A DNA stretch of 34,489 nt, taken from the NCBI GenBank assembly GCA_013285915.1, contig JABDGS010000036.1:1-34489 (forward strand), in the 5' to 3' direction. Every line of letters begins with the position of its first letter. The first letter of the stretch is position 1. The notes below the pieces were generated by a model that worked only from the letters and a program-made list of their open reading frames with translations, made no database searches and was not told the origin of the DNA. Shown piece after piece: positions 11,101 to 17,902 of this stretch. This stretch comes from Bacteroidota bacterium (GTDB lineage: Bacteria > Bacteroidota > Bacteroidia > Chitinophagales > Chitinophagaceae). A program made the translations under genes and the position numbers.

Positions 11101-14100
11101 TACGTACAATAACGCAATCAAAAAAGTATCCGCAGAAGATGGCAGCATAACCACACTTGCCACCGGTTTCAACACGCCCACTGATGCGGCGGTTGATGCG
11201 GCAGGCAATGTATATGTGGCTGATTATTTAAACAACGCTATTAAAAAGATATCAGCCGCAGACGGCAGCATAACTACTATTGGCTCCGGGTTCAGCCAGC
11301 CATTTGGCGTGGCGCTTGATGCAGCCGGCGATATATATGTGGCCGACACCTATAATAACGCCGTTAAAAAAGTATCTGCAACAAACGGCAGCATCACCAC
11401 GCTCGCCACCGGTTTCAACTTGCCGTACAGGGTGGCCATTGATGCGGCAGGGAATGTTTATGTGGCGGATTATAACAATAGCGCTATTAAAAAGATATCT
11501 AAGGCAGATGGCAGCGTAACAGCCATCGGTACTGGCTTCAGTTACCCGGGTGGTGTTGCGGTTGACGGAGCAGGCAATGTGTATGTGGCTGACCACGGAA
11601 ACAACGCGGTTAAAGAAATATTGGCATCAGATGGCAGCACAATAACAATTGGTTCAGGGTTCAGCCAGCCTTTTGCTGTATGCGTTGACGCATCAGGCAA
11701 TTTGTATGTGGCTGACACGTATAACAATGCGATTAAAAAAGTAGCCGGCCCGGGCGGTGCGGTTGATGCTTACAGCATAAGCCCTGCTTTACCCACAGGT
11801 CTTGCCATAAATGCTTCAACAGGCATAATAAGCGGCACGCCCACAGCGGCAAGCGCACAAACAAGTTATACCGTAAAAGCCACTAACAATGGCGGTGATA
11901 CTTACACTGCCTTAACGATAACTGTTTTACGAAGCAACGCCTGGACGGGCGCTGTGAGCACAGATTGGGCAGACGCTGGCAACTGGGGCCTGGGCAAAGT
12001 GCCATCTGCAGCAGACGATGCTGAGATACCTTCTGATGGTGTAACCAATGAGCCAACTATAAGCACCAATGTTTCTATAAACAACCTTACTGTGGAGGCA
12101 GGGCGCGCACTTACCGTATCCAGCGCATTAAATATAACCGGGGATATAACCAATGCCGGCACGTTTGATGCCAGTACAGGCAGCATAACCTTTAACGGTA
12201 CTGCCGCCCAAAATATAACAGGTAAAATAACTGCAGGCGGCATAACCATAAATAATAACGCAGGCGTAACATTAAACAGTGATACGCTGAGAGTGCTTGG
12301 CATGTATACGCCACAAGCGGGCATGTTGATCACCAACGGGCTGTTAACCCTTGCTTCAAGCGCTGACAGCACTGCCGCTGTGGCCAATGCAGGCAGCAAT
12401 ACCAATTATATAGGCGGCAATGTAACAGTGGAAAGGTACATACCCGCCCGCCGTGCCTGGCGCCTGCTTACCGCACCATTAAATAACGCTGCCAGCATTT
12501 ACGATAACTGGCAAAACCGCGGCATCCCTGATGGTAAAACAGGCGTAGAAATATTCCGCCCCGGCGGTGGCAACGGCTTTGATGCAGCAGGCGTGGCAGC
12601 ATCCATAAAAACGTACAACAGGTGGGGTGATAGCTGGGATGAGTTAACAAATACAGATGCCACAACCCTTAGCGACGCCTTTAATACCATCTGGGCCAAT
12701 AATGCCTTTGGCGTATTCGTTACAGGGCCCTTTGGCGCCATAAGCACCATAGGGCACAGCGCGCAGGCAACCGCCCTAAGGGCAAGCGGCCTATTGCAAA
12801 CCGGCACACAAACATTCTATGCCAATGCAGATCCCGGGCAGTATATCCTGTTAGGCAACCCATACGCAGCCCCGGTAGATTTTACAAATATCGGCGCCAC
12901 AGGCATAGCTACATTCAACATCATGAACACGATGTGGGTATGGGATGCGGCGAGGGCTGGCACCAGCCTTGGCGGGTATGTACAGTTTAACTACGACCCC
13001 GGCACCGGCACGTACGACCAGGACATAGATGCAAGCCAAACCAAGCAAACGAATATTATACAAAGCGGGCAGGCATTTTTTGTGCAGGCAATGGCGTATA
13101 ACCCAACAATAACCATTAATGAAAGCGACAAGGTTGATATAAGCCATAGTACCAACAGTGTATTCTTTGCCCCAACAGGCAATAATAACGCCCAGCAGTT
13201 GAGGGTAAGCCTAAGCCGCAGCATAAATGGAACTATGACAGGCGTGGATGGCGTATTGATGAAGTTTGGGGATATATACAAGAAGGCATTAACTGATGAT
13301 GGCCCCAAGATGTTTAACTATGATGAAAACCTGAGCATAAAGGCAGATACCAGCTACCTGAGCATAGAAAGGATGCCGCTGCCGGAAGATAAAGACAGCA
13401 TATTCCTTGATGTATATGCGATGAAGGCGAAATCAACTTACTCATTCACCTTCAACCCGCAAAACATACAGGCAGGTAAGCTGCGGGCATGGCTATATGA
13501 CAAATACCTGGAAGCCCTTACACCGGTAAGCTTAACCCAAAGCACTACAATAGCGTTTGCAACAACGGCTGACAAAGCCAGCAGCGCCGAAGGCAGGTTT
13601 GCAGTGGTGTTTGAGACGCAAGGTGCACTGGCCACTGTGGTAACAAAACTAAAAGCATGGCAGGATGATAAAAACATACAGGTTGAATGGCAAACAGTTA
13701 CAGAGCAGGGCATACAGCAGTACTCAGCAGAAAGATCAACTGACGGGCAAGCCTTCAGCCAAATGGGCAGCAGCATTAAGCCACGTAACAGCAACAACAC
13801 TGAAACTTACGATGCAACAGATGATGCCCCTGCCGCAGGCGATAACTATTACCGCATAAAACTGCAAAATGCCGACGGTACAACAAGCTACAGCAATACA
13901 GTGATGGTAAAACTGCAAAAAGGCGCGGCCAGCTTAAGTGTTTATCCTAATCCTGTACAAAAGGGCAGGCAGCTGCACATGTTACTGAACAATTTTACCG
14001 CAGGCAAATACACCATCATGCTGTACACAAGCGAAGGCAAACAATTGATACAAAAAACCCTTCAGCTTGATGGCATTACCACAGCACAGGACATTAATCT

Positions 14101-14188
14101 GCCACAGGCTTTGGCAGCAGGCAGTTACAGGCTGATAATAGTAAACGAGAATGGCAATGAATGGAAACAACAGGTGATAGTGCAGTAG
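5171..14188 (+). CDS. Giant T9SS-secreted protein with NHL propellers nested in Ig-like modules
   Basis: Predicted cell-surface or secreted protein of 3005 residues. Order: signal peptide (about 1-25); 11 putative-Ig (He_PIG-like) modules between residues about 30 and 2254, each ending in a variant of PALPAGLSINTTTGIISGTP and a YTVTATNSGG strand; a WTG...W...GNW-type beta-rich segment (about 2255-2440); a further beta-rich region; a fibronectin-like segment (about 2819-2916); and a type A T9SS sorting domain (about 2920-3005) beginning SVYPNPVQKG. Modules 1, 3, 6, 7 and 11 each contain six NHL repeats of the form VAVDAAGNVYVADTYNNAIK, giving 30 repeats. ATG 5171 is chosen because it starts the signal peptide MKRICTLFAIIFNLLL; an in-frame ATG at 5132 is too far upstream. 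No enzymatic motif was found. Adhesion or glycan/protein binding is the likely role. Confidence 0.9.
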   Translation: MKRICTLFAIIFNLLLQLLGIQAALGQIVKPGTFTYTTPAVLAKGSAITPLAPTFTAGVVSQFSSTVFNSPKGLGVDASGNVYVADYGNNAIQEIPKAGGAASAFAPAFTFSNPIGVAFDAAGNMYVADAGNSQIEKIAKAELSKASPSVTVVASAFSQAGMAVNAAGTYVYSIDAYFGVVDKIQVSDGTVAAQLGSGLNYGNSVAVDASGNVYVAESLNNTIQKISAADGSQAQIGPTFSSPSSLVLDAAGNIYVGDAGNSTIKKISADGIIVSSYATGADYPYGLAIDASTGNMYASSGGSGIVEKIASNGTIGTTFSITPTALPAGLSFSTATGAISGTPTAVASATAYTVKATNSAGNSSATITLSVISSLTFSYASSSYFYIQGQPITPVSPTFSGGTSPNYSISPTLPAGLGIDAPTGIISGTPTAASVATSYTVTVSANGDAVTATISISVINIAPAAFAYTSPQSLQKGAAVTLSPALLPAGTLTRLDSLFAQGPIAVDAAGNIYEAGTTGIKKIAAGTSTATTLAPGLIVSAMAVDAPGNVYIAVTETNGNSTIRKIAAAGGSPSTLSTLSFAVTAFTVDPTGIMYVADNSSIYKIPAGGGTASAVATGYSGFNCLASDAAGNIYFNDFTTNIKEMAVPGYQVTTFKTSLYAFRIAIDAIGNLYAINGYDIKKVAVADGSVSTVFTTPVSTPPQGIALDGAANVYMALTGTAVKRVTQAAGTASSYASGSLPAGLAVNPSTGAITGTPTIVSAQATYAVTATNSGGTTSAGIQIAVVDLTPSSLSYAGSPYTFTVGQAITAVTPSVGGAPTSYSVSPDLPAGLSINTTTGQLSGTPTAVSAQASYVVTAANGLGSTTDTIQITVNDIAPSSLSYNGFPATFTVGQAINAAAPSINGGTVTSYSVSPALPVGLAINTTTGVISGTPTTASAKTRYTVTATNSGGNTTVDLQITVVNFPPATFSYTSPVAFPKGSAIAPQAPISAAGSVTSLFSFFNQPGGLAVDAAGNVFVADTYNGDIKKIPADGGAIVVVGGGFNQPNGVAVDAAGVVYVADTKDNAIQKILPAGNILPVATGLNNPTGVAVDAAGNLYVADGGNNAIKKIAPDGSVTPITVGGLTFIQPHGVALDADGNLYVANTGNAQIIKISALDGSGLILANSVPNYGVAVDAAGNVYFSDLNGNNVFEVTVAGNTITLGSGFNAPYGLAVDKSGNVYVADMENNSVKKIYGIGGPVSTYTISPALPAGLSMDATTGIISGTPQTAIVQKYYHVTATNSAGSATASVAIRITQDVPGDFSYKLPLIFTKGITIAPVSPSPVVKIGSGISNGNGVAVDLAGNVFVADAGNKAIKKILPDGSISTLASVTGYLNGIAVDNKGNVWESDAVKLEVQKISAAGSMLAAYSSVGVPTGVAVDASGNAFIPDTRNYNIYKILSDGTFSTFVSSQFTQKFTGLRGIGTDASGNVYVADGSAVKKVTSNGFFINTVNTGPVNSAGVAADSAYNIYYTDNSNLKEMVAQDNGADGVITSLDINAGSTITGIAVSQAGDVYATVAGDTTVTEFVTSGAQATSYQISPSLPAGMVFDKFTGKISGKPTEVTASLLDRRPGAAGLIAPAQAFSGSTPTYTITAINGKGYTTATVKFTVVDVAPSGLTYAGSPYTFTKGSAVATSAPSNSGGTVTAFSIDPALPDGLAIDASTGIISGTPTAVSAQTTYTVTATNSGGNTTATIQITVNAAAPPAFSYPKSPYTFIVGNSKIFADPVVAKDPSITYSISPALPAGLSIEKGTGAIFGTPTTASTLQTYTVTATNGSAQTTATIQIQVNDVAPSGLTYAGSPYTFTKGSAVATAAPSNSGGTVVTYSVYPTLPAGLAIDASTGIISGTPTAASTKATYTVTATNSGGNTTATIQITVIDVAAPGSFSYTSPNVFAKGTAISPLAPVFAAGVITTVASASDHIFGVTVDGAGNVYFADTYNNAIKKVSAEDGSITTLATGFNTPTDAAVDAAGNVYVADYLNNAIKKISAADGSITTIGSGFSQPFGVALDAAGDIYVADTYNNAVKKVSATNGSITTLATGFNLPYRVAIDAAGNVYVADYNNSAIKKISKADGSVTAIGTGFSYPGGVAVDGAGNVYVADHGNNAVKEILASDGSTITIGSGFSQPFAVCVDASGNLYVADTYNNAIKKVAGPGGAVDAYSISPALPTGLAINASTGIISGTPTAASAQTSYTVKATNNGGDTYTALTITVLRSNAWTGAVSTDWADAGNWGLGKVPSAADDAEIPSDGVTNEPTISTNVSINNLTVEAGRALTVSSALNITGDITNAGTFDASTGSITFNGTAAQNITGKITAGGITINNNAGVTLNSDTLRVLGMYTPQAGMLITNGLLTLASSADSTAAVANAGSNTNYIGGNVTVERYIPARRAWRLLTAPLNNAASIYDNWQNRGIPDGKTGVEIFRPGGGNGFDAAGVAASIKTYNRWGDSWDELTNTDATTLSDAFNTIWANNAFGVFVTGPFGAISTIGHSAQATALRASGLLQTGTQTFYANADPGQYILLGNPYAAPVDFTNIGATGIATFNIMNTMWVWDAARAGTSLGGYVQFNYDPGTGTYDQDIDASQTKQTNIIQSGQAFFVQAMAYNPTITINESDKVDISHSTNSVFFAPTGNNNAQQLRVSLSRSINGTMTGVDGVLMKFGDIYKKALTDDGPKMFNYDENLSIKADTSYLSIERMPLPEDKDSIFLDVYAMKAKSTYSFTFNPQNIQAGKLRAWLYDKYLEALTPVSLTQSTTIAFATTADKASSAEGRFAVVFETQGALATVVTKLKAWQDDKNIQVEWQTVTEQGIQQYSAERSTDGQAFSQMGSSIKPRNSNNTETYDATDDAPAAGDNYYRIKLQNADGTTSYSNTVMVKLQKGAASLSVYPNPVQKGRQLHMLLNNFTAGKYTIMLYTSEGKQLIQKTLQLDGITTAQDINLPQALAAGSYRLIIVNENGNEWKQQVIVQ
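5345..6118 (+). repeat. NHL propeller 1 (six repeats), inside Ig module 1
   Basis: Six degenerate NHL repeats (about residues 59-316). The propeller begins right after the Ig strand KGSAITPLAPTFTAG, and the chain returns to the Ig fold at SITPTALPAGLSF. Repeat 3 is divergent (AGTYVYSIDAYF) and repeat 2 carries a longer linker. Confidence 0.8.
6640..7370 (+). repeat. NHL propeller 2 (six repeats), inside Ig module 3
   Basis: Six NHL-like repeats (about residues 491-734), the most diverged set. They lie between the Ig strand QKGAAVTLSPALLPAG and the return segment ASGSLPAGLAVNPSTG. Several blades lack the usual VAD triplet after the Tyr. Confidence 0.75.
8155..8890 (+). repeat. NHL propeller 3 (six repeats), inside Ig module 6
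   Basis: Six well conserved NHL repeats (about residues 996-1241) between KGSAIAPQAPISAAG and YTISPALPAGLSMD. The dominant repeat core is VAVDAAGNLYVADGGNNAI. Confidence 0.85.
9145..9890 (+). repeat. NHL propeller 4 (six repeats), inside Ig module 7
   Basis: Six NHL repeats (about residues 1325-1574) between the Ig strand KGITIAPVSPSP and the return segment YQISPSLPAGMVFD. Blades 4 to 6 are diverged. The same Ig module carries a second, short insertion after its SGKPTEV turn. Confidence 0.78.
11025..11765 (+). repeat. NHL propeller 5 (six repeats), inside Ig module 11
   Basis: Six highly alike NHL repeats (about residues 1952-2199) between KGTAISPLAPVFAAG and YSISPALPTGLAIN. The blades are close to identical in their YNNAIKK(V/I)S and DGS(I/V)T parts, suggesting recent blade amplification or homogenisation compared with propellers 1 and 2. 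Confidence 0.88.
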
Positions 14189-14250
14189 CAGCATTCACAA
14201 ATAACACAACAAATAAAAAACAAACTCAATAACTCAAAAAACATTACAAA

Positions 14251-14481
14251 ATGAAACCAATAACATCACTGTCATTAATTTTAGCAGTTGCGCTTATTGT
14301 CCTGCCTTTTGCTACTGTACTTGCCGGCCCCGGCGGCCTTGGTGGCGCACCCGATGGCGCACCCATTGATGGAGGCATAAGCTTGCTTGTAGCAGCAGGC
14401 ATAGGCTATGGCGCAAAAAAAGCAAGGAACGCAAGAAAAAAAACAAGGCAGAAAGAAGAGAACAGCGGGTGTGATTTATAA
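14251..14481 (+). CDS. Small exported protein, PID-CTERM-like
   Basis: A protein of 76 residues. An N-terminal hydrophobic segment (MKPITSLSLILAVALIVLPF) is followed by a Gly/Pro/Ala-rich spacer and then APIDGGISLLVAAGIGYGAK, ending in a strongly basic tail (KKARNARKKTRQKEENSG). The PIDGG box, a short hydrophobic helix and a basic tail match what I know of the PID-CTERM protein-sorting class of small Bacteroidota proteins, whose processing machinery is poorly understood. The gene starts 62 bases after the giant T9SS gene on the same strand, so co-transcription is likely. The cell location (inner membrane or exported) and function are not known. Confidence 0.75.
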   Translation: MKPITSLSLILAVALIVLPFATVLAGPGGLGGAPDGAPIDGGISLLVAAGIGYGAKKARNARKKTRQKEENSGCDL

Positions 14482-14639
14482 TAGCTGTTAATATTCTATT
14501 CTTAAATTTATAACAAACCGAGCACCGGAATCTTACACACCGGAGCCCGTTATATAAAGGTAGTAGCAGCACACATAAACTTCCATATTTAAGTAAAGTG
14601 AACTTTTTCGATTGAAAAACTTGCCGGATTTGGGTATAA

Positions 14640-14876
14640 TGCGGGGTTCTGCGGTTATAGATAACCTGTTAGGGGGGACTTCAGCGTTGCCGGACCATTT
14701 ATTCCAGGCAACTTTCTGTCGAACCATTATCTTGTAGTACGGCCGCTGTTTTCTGGACACATATAACTCAAGGTGGATAGGGTATAAACCACACTGGTTA
14801 ACCGAGCCACTATGGTTCCACAAGGGGTGTATGTCGGCATCGAACGGCTGGGCTGAGGCCTTTTTTATCTACAAGT
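14640..14876. other. Unidentified structured, GC-richer element
   Basis: Visible stems are GGTTAT/ATAACC (14653-14666), a bulged stem GTTGCCGGA/TCCAGGCAAC (14686-14712) and GTGG/CCAC around 14774-14790. A TTTTTT run follows a GC-rich stretch near 14861-14876, which could end a plus-strand RNA. It does not match the consensus of tmRNA, RNase P RNA or SRP RNA that I know. Strand and nature are open. Confidence 0.3.
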
Positions 14877-14999
14877 TCCCCGGTTTTCTCACTATCATCC
14901 CTTCATATTTCTGCCATTTTTTATTGCAAAAAAGGTGCAGTACAAAGTGCAGCACATTTGAGCGGAATTAACAGGAAATAACGAGTATTGCCAGCACAT

Positions 15000-15035
15000 A
15001 AAAAAGCCGCTCAAATCATTAAGATTGAGCGGCTT
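15000..15035 (-). terminator. Rho-independent terminator of the tRNA-Gln transcript
   Basis: Stem AAGCCGCTCA (15004-15013) pairs with TGAGCGGCTT (15026-15035) and continues through a one-base bulge into ATC/GAT. On the minus strand it is followed by six T. It lies 47 bases beyond the 3' end of the minus-strand tRNA gene, in the right orientation to end it. Confidence 0.85.
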
Positions 15036-15082
15036 ATAACATTTTGAAATACACTCAAGGGTTTTTAGCCCCTTGGTTTGAG

Positions 15083-15153
15083 TTGCCCGACCAGGACTCG
15101 AACCTAGGCGTACAGAACCAAAATCTGTCGTACTACCACTATACTATCGGGCA
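15083..15153 (-). tRNA. tRNA-Gln (anticodon TTG)
   Basis: Read on the minus strand, a seven-base acceptor stem TGCCCGA/TCGGGCA encloses a D-arm, an anticodon stem ACAGA/TCTGT with loop TTTTGGT (anticodon TTG), and a T-arm with loop TTCGAGT. The discriminator base is A, and the 3' CCA is not encoded. A single-tRNA transcription unit seems likely, since a terminator follows and no other RNA gene is adjacent. Confidence 0.95.
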
Positions 15154-15306
15154 ATTCCACCCCCGTTTTTTCGGATTGGGCTGCAAAAATAGGCTTGCGA
15201 CAAAAACCTGCCAAAATTATTTGCTTTTATCTGTACAAATTAAGCAATAAATAATTGAGCATAAAGTGTTTATCTTGCAAACGCAAAATAATAATCCCCT
15301 TATAAC

Positions 15307-16128
15307 ATGCGTATAACCAAACTATTGCCTGCAATTATTGCAATTATTGCCGCTACGTTTGCACAAGCCCAAACCACAAAAGAAAAATGGAAACTTGTAT
15401 GGCGCGAGGATTTTAAAGGCACCCGGTTAGATACCACACGCTGGGGCCACGAAGTTGACGATCATGGCGGGGGTAACCATGAATACCAGTATTATACCGC
15501 CCGCGATACCAACGCCTACGTTAAAGGCGGTATGCTGCACATTCGCGGGCTTAAAGAAGATTATAAAACAAGGCATTATACCAGTGCACGGTTAACCACC
15601 CAGCATAAAGCTACTTTTACTTTTGGCAAAATGGAGATACGGGCTAAAATACCTGTTGGCCATGGTTTGTGGCCCGCTATATGGATGATGCCGGATAACA
15701 GCATTTATGGCCCATGGCCTTTAAGCGGTGAAATTGATATTATGGAAACCAAAGGCCAATACCCTGATACTTTATATGGCACTGCGCATTTTGGCCCCTC
15801 ACCACCGCATAACAGGTGGAAAGGTGCACTCACCGAACATGAGGCGCCTAAAGGCTGGGGCGACGACTTTCATATTTACGCACTTGAATGGAAAAAAGAT
15901 ACGCTTGCATGGTATGTTGATGGTAAGAAATACCATGAGGTAACAAAAAGCGATGTTACAAATATTCAGGGTGTGCCCTACCCTTTTAATGAGAAGTTTT
16001 ACTTTATATTGAACATGGCCATAGGCGGCGATTTTGTGGGCGGCAAGCCTGATGACAGCGTTTTACCAGGCGAGTTTTTAGTTGATTATATAAAGGTGTG
16101 GAAACTGCGTCCCCCTAAAGGGGAATGA
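15307..16128 (+). CDS. Secreted glycoside hydrolase family 16 glucanase
   Basis: Endo-beta-glucanase of the laminarinase branch of GH16, 273 residues and full length for a single-domain enzyme. A signal peptide of about 22 residues ends at AQA. The catalytic signature GEIDIMET contains the nucleophile Glu142, Asp144 and the acid/base Glu147. Other GH16 marks are the substrate-cleft GHGLWPAIWMMP and the C-terminal strand LVDYIKVWK. The likely substrate is a beta-1,3 or mixed-linkage glucan, inferred from the family. The enzyme probably acts in the periplasm or outside the cell. The last residues (PPKGE) and the stop codon are encoded by a C-rich intergenic repeat that begins at 16111, so the extreme C-terminus is repeat-derived. 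A GH125 gene and an SGNH hydrolase gene follow on the same strand. Confidence 0.92.
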   Translation: MRITKLLPAIIAIIAATFAQAQTTKEKWKLVWREDFKGTRLDTTRWGHEVDDHGGGNHEYQYYTARDTNAYVKGGMLHIRGLKEDYKTRHYTSARLTTQHKATFTFGKMEIRAKIPVGHGLWPAIWMMPDNSIYGPWPLSGEIDIMETKGQYPDTLYGTAHFGPSPPHNRWKGALTEHEAPKGWGDDFHIYALEWKKDTLAWYVDGKKYHEVTKSDVTNIQGVPYPFNEKFYFILNMAIGGDFVGGKPDDSVLPGEFLVDYIKVWKLRPPKGE

Positions 16129-16149
16129 GCCCCATCCCCTAAATGGGGG
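16111..16149. repeat. C-rich palindromic repeat at the end of the GH16 gene
   Basis: CCCC-TAAA-GGGG (16112-16123) is followed by CCCCAT...ATGGGG (16130-16148). The right half recurs in inverted orientation at 17903-17926. Elements of this type are familiar as dispersed intergenic repeats in Bacteroidota; here one supplies the stop codon of the GH16 gene. Confidence 0.7.
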
Positions 16150-16159
16150 TAAAGAAATG

Positions 16160-16363
16160 GAACGCAGATTTAAAGGATTACCAGGATAAGCAGGATTTTT
16201 TAAGTATTTATTTTATCAGCGTAAATCGTGAGTATCAGCGGTATTTACGTTCAATCAAAGACATAGAACGCTGATTTATGGGATCGAGTTAATGAGCAAG
16301 ATTTTTTTAAGTATTTATTTTATCGCGTAAATCCAGAATATTGGCGACATCTGCGTTCAATCA
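16160..16363. repeat. Tandem pair of 98-bp intergenic repeats
   Basis: Copies at 16160-16257 and 16266-16363 are both 98 bases and separated by eight. Each begins with GAACGC(A/T)GATTTA, shares TTTTTTAAGTATTTATTTTATC in the middle and ends with CGTTCAATCA. They fill nearly the whole gap before the GH125 gene, so its promoter must lie within or between them. Confidence 0.8.
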
Positions 16364-16369
16364 TACAAC

Positions 16370-17815
16370 ATGAAAAGAAGAAAATTTATACAACAGGCGG
16401 CACTGGCTGGTGCTGCAGTAACGTTAAGCAAGTTTGCAAAAGCTGGTAATGGCGTGGCAGACTTTCCCGTAGTGCGTGTTGCTGAAAGCCAGCGCAAGTT
16501 TAAGAGCGTTGCTGTTGAAAAAATTATTGCCGAGGTGCAAGGCAATATCGGCAATAAAGAAATTGCCTGGATGTTTGGCAACTGCTTTCCTAATACATTA
16601 GATACTACGGTTGATTTTGAAATGATTGACGGCAGACCCGACACTTATGTTATTACCGGTGATATTAATGCTATGTGGCTGCGCGACAGCAGCGCGCAGG
16701 TGTGGCCGTATCTTCCACTTTGTAAGCAGGATGCAGATTTGCAGCAGTTGATAAAAGGTGTTATAAACAGGCAGGTAAAATGTATTTTAAAAGACCCTTA
16801 TGCCAACGCCTTTTATAAAGATGAGCATAAGATAAGCGAGTGGAAGAAAACCGATATAACCGACATGAAGCCTGGTATACACGAACGTAAATGGGAAATT
16901 GACAGCCTTTGCTACCCCATACGTTTAAGCTACGGTTATTGGCAGGCAACCGGCGATGCAACTGCGTTTGATGAACAATGGGTAGCCGCGATGAAACTTG
17001 TCGTAAAAACTTTTAAAGAGCAGCAACGGCTTGACGGGCAAGGGCCATATACCTTTCAGCGCGAAACATCATGGGCTACAGATGGCGTACCACTTAGCGG
17101 CTATGGTTACCCAGTAAAGCCTAACGGGCTTATATGCAGTATGTTCAGGCCGAGTGATGATGCAACGATTTTTCCGTATTTGATACCAAGCAACTGGTTT
17201 GCGGCCGTAAGTATGCAAAAACTTGCTAAAATAAGTTACTTTAAACATGATTTGAATATTATTAAAGACATGGCGGAGCTAAGCCGGCTATTTAATTCTT
17301 TAATGAGTGAGGGTGTGATTGAAAACCGCAATTATGGAAAAATGTTTGCCTACGAAATTAATGGTTACGGGAGCTATAATTTAATGGATGATGCAAATGT
17401 ACCTTCACTCCTATCTCTCCCATACCTCGTTGATATTGGACTTGATGCAGATGGCTTTGACAAAAAACTACTGGATCAGTTATTTTTAAACACCCGCAAA
17501 TATGTTCTCTCCGAAAACAACCCCTTCTTCTTTAAAGGCAAAGCCGCTGAAGGCATTGGCGGGCCGCATGCGGGTGCGGATATGATATGGCCTTTAAGCA
17601 TTATTATGCGCGGGCTTACGTCAACTGATGATATCGAAATAAAACATTGCATTGATATGCTGCAGCATACCCATGCAGGCACAGGCTTTATGCATGAATC
17701 TTTCCACAAAGACGACCCCACCAAATTTACCCGCAAATGGTTTGCCTGGGCCAATACCATTTTCGGCGAGTTTATATGGAAGGTATATCGCGAGAGGCCG
17801 CATCTACTAAAGTAG
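16370..17815 (+). CDS. Glycoside hydrolase family 125 exo-alpha-1,6-mannosidase
   Basis: Protein of 481 residues of GH125 (formerly DUF1237), whose characterised members remove terminal alpha-1,6-linked mannose by an inverting mechanism. The N-terminus MKRRKFIQQAALAGAAVTLS looks like a twin-arginine signal, so export in folded form is likely. Family segments include MWLRDSSAQVWPYL (102-115), KWEIDSLCYPIRLSYGYW (from about 174), SMFRPSDDA and, near the C-terminus, GTGFMHESFHKDDP. The Asp of EIDSL and the Glu of MHESF fit the expected acid/base pair by position, though I assign them from memory of the family. The length is normal for GH125. Upstream lies the 98-bp tandem repeat. Neighbouring GH16 and SGNH genes suggest glycan degradation, but no SusC/D pair is present. 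Confidence 0.92.
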   Translation: MKRRKFIQQAALAGAAVTLSKFAKAGNGVADFPVVRVAESQRKFKSVAVEKIIAEVQGNIGNKEIAWMFGNCFPNTLDTTVDFEMIDGRPDTYVITGDINAMWLRDSSAQVWPYLPLCKQDADLQQLIKGVINRQVKCILKDPYANAFYKDEHKISEWKKTDITDMKPGIHERKWEIDSLCYPIRLSYGYWQATGDATAFDEQWVAAMKLVVKTFKEQQRLDGQGPYTFQRETSWATDGVPLSGYGYPVKPNGLICSMFRPSDDATIFPYLIPSNWFAAVSMQKLAKISYFKHDLNIIKDMAELSRLFNSLMSEGVIENRNYGKMFAYEINGYGSYNLMDDANVPSLLSLPYLVDIGLDADGFDKKLLDQLFLNTRKYVLSENNPFFFKGKAAEGIGGPHAGADMIWPLSIIMRGLTSTDDIEIKHCIDMLQHTHAGTGFMHESFHKDDPTKFTRKWFAWANTIFGEFIWKVYRERPHLLK

Positions 17816-17902
17816 TCACAAGGCAAAGGTCAAAAGTCATTAGAGCGCTGCTTATAATTTTGTTTTAATCAATTTTTGTAGCAACATTTGCTTATCCCAG
17901 TA

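Larger units (their letters stand above)
14482..15082. other. Intergenic region with a GC-richer structured block
   Basis: After the small gene there is a weak GCACCGG/CCGGAGC hairpin (14522-14546). Between 14640 and 14880 base composition rises to roughly half G+C (my hand count) against AT-rich flanks, with several short stems. A minus-strand frame of about 96 codons crosses it but has no recognisable domain and starts only at TTG. The block may be a structured RNA or a mobile-element remnant. From 14880 to 14999 I see nothing definite. Confidence 0.5.

Noticed and set aside
5171..14188. Enzymatic SMP-30/gluconolactonase-like function of the propellers
   Set aside because: The repeats match NHL blades, and I see none of the conserved metal-binding residues of a lactonase.
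14533..14823. A 96-codon minus-strand open frame across the GC-richer block
   Set aside because: It starts at TTG, has no recognised domain, and crosses several stems. I leave the block as an undefined structured element.
15044..15250. Open frame across the tRNA-Gln gene
   Set aside because: It is a translation of the tRNA antisense strand and the flanking sequence.
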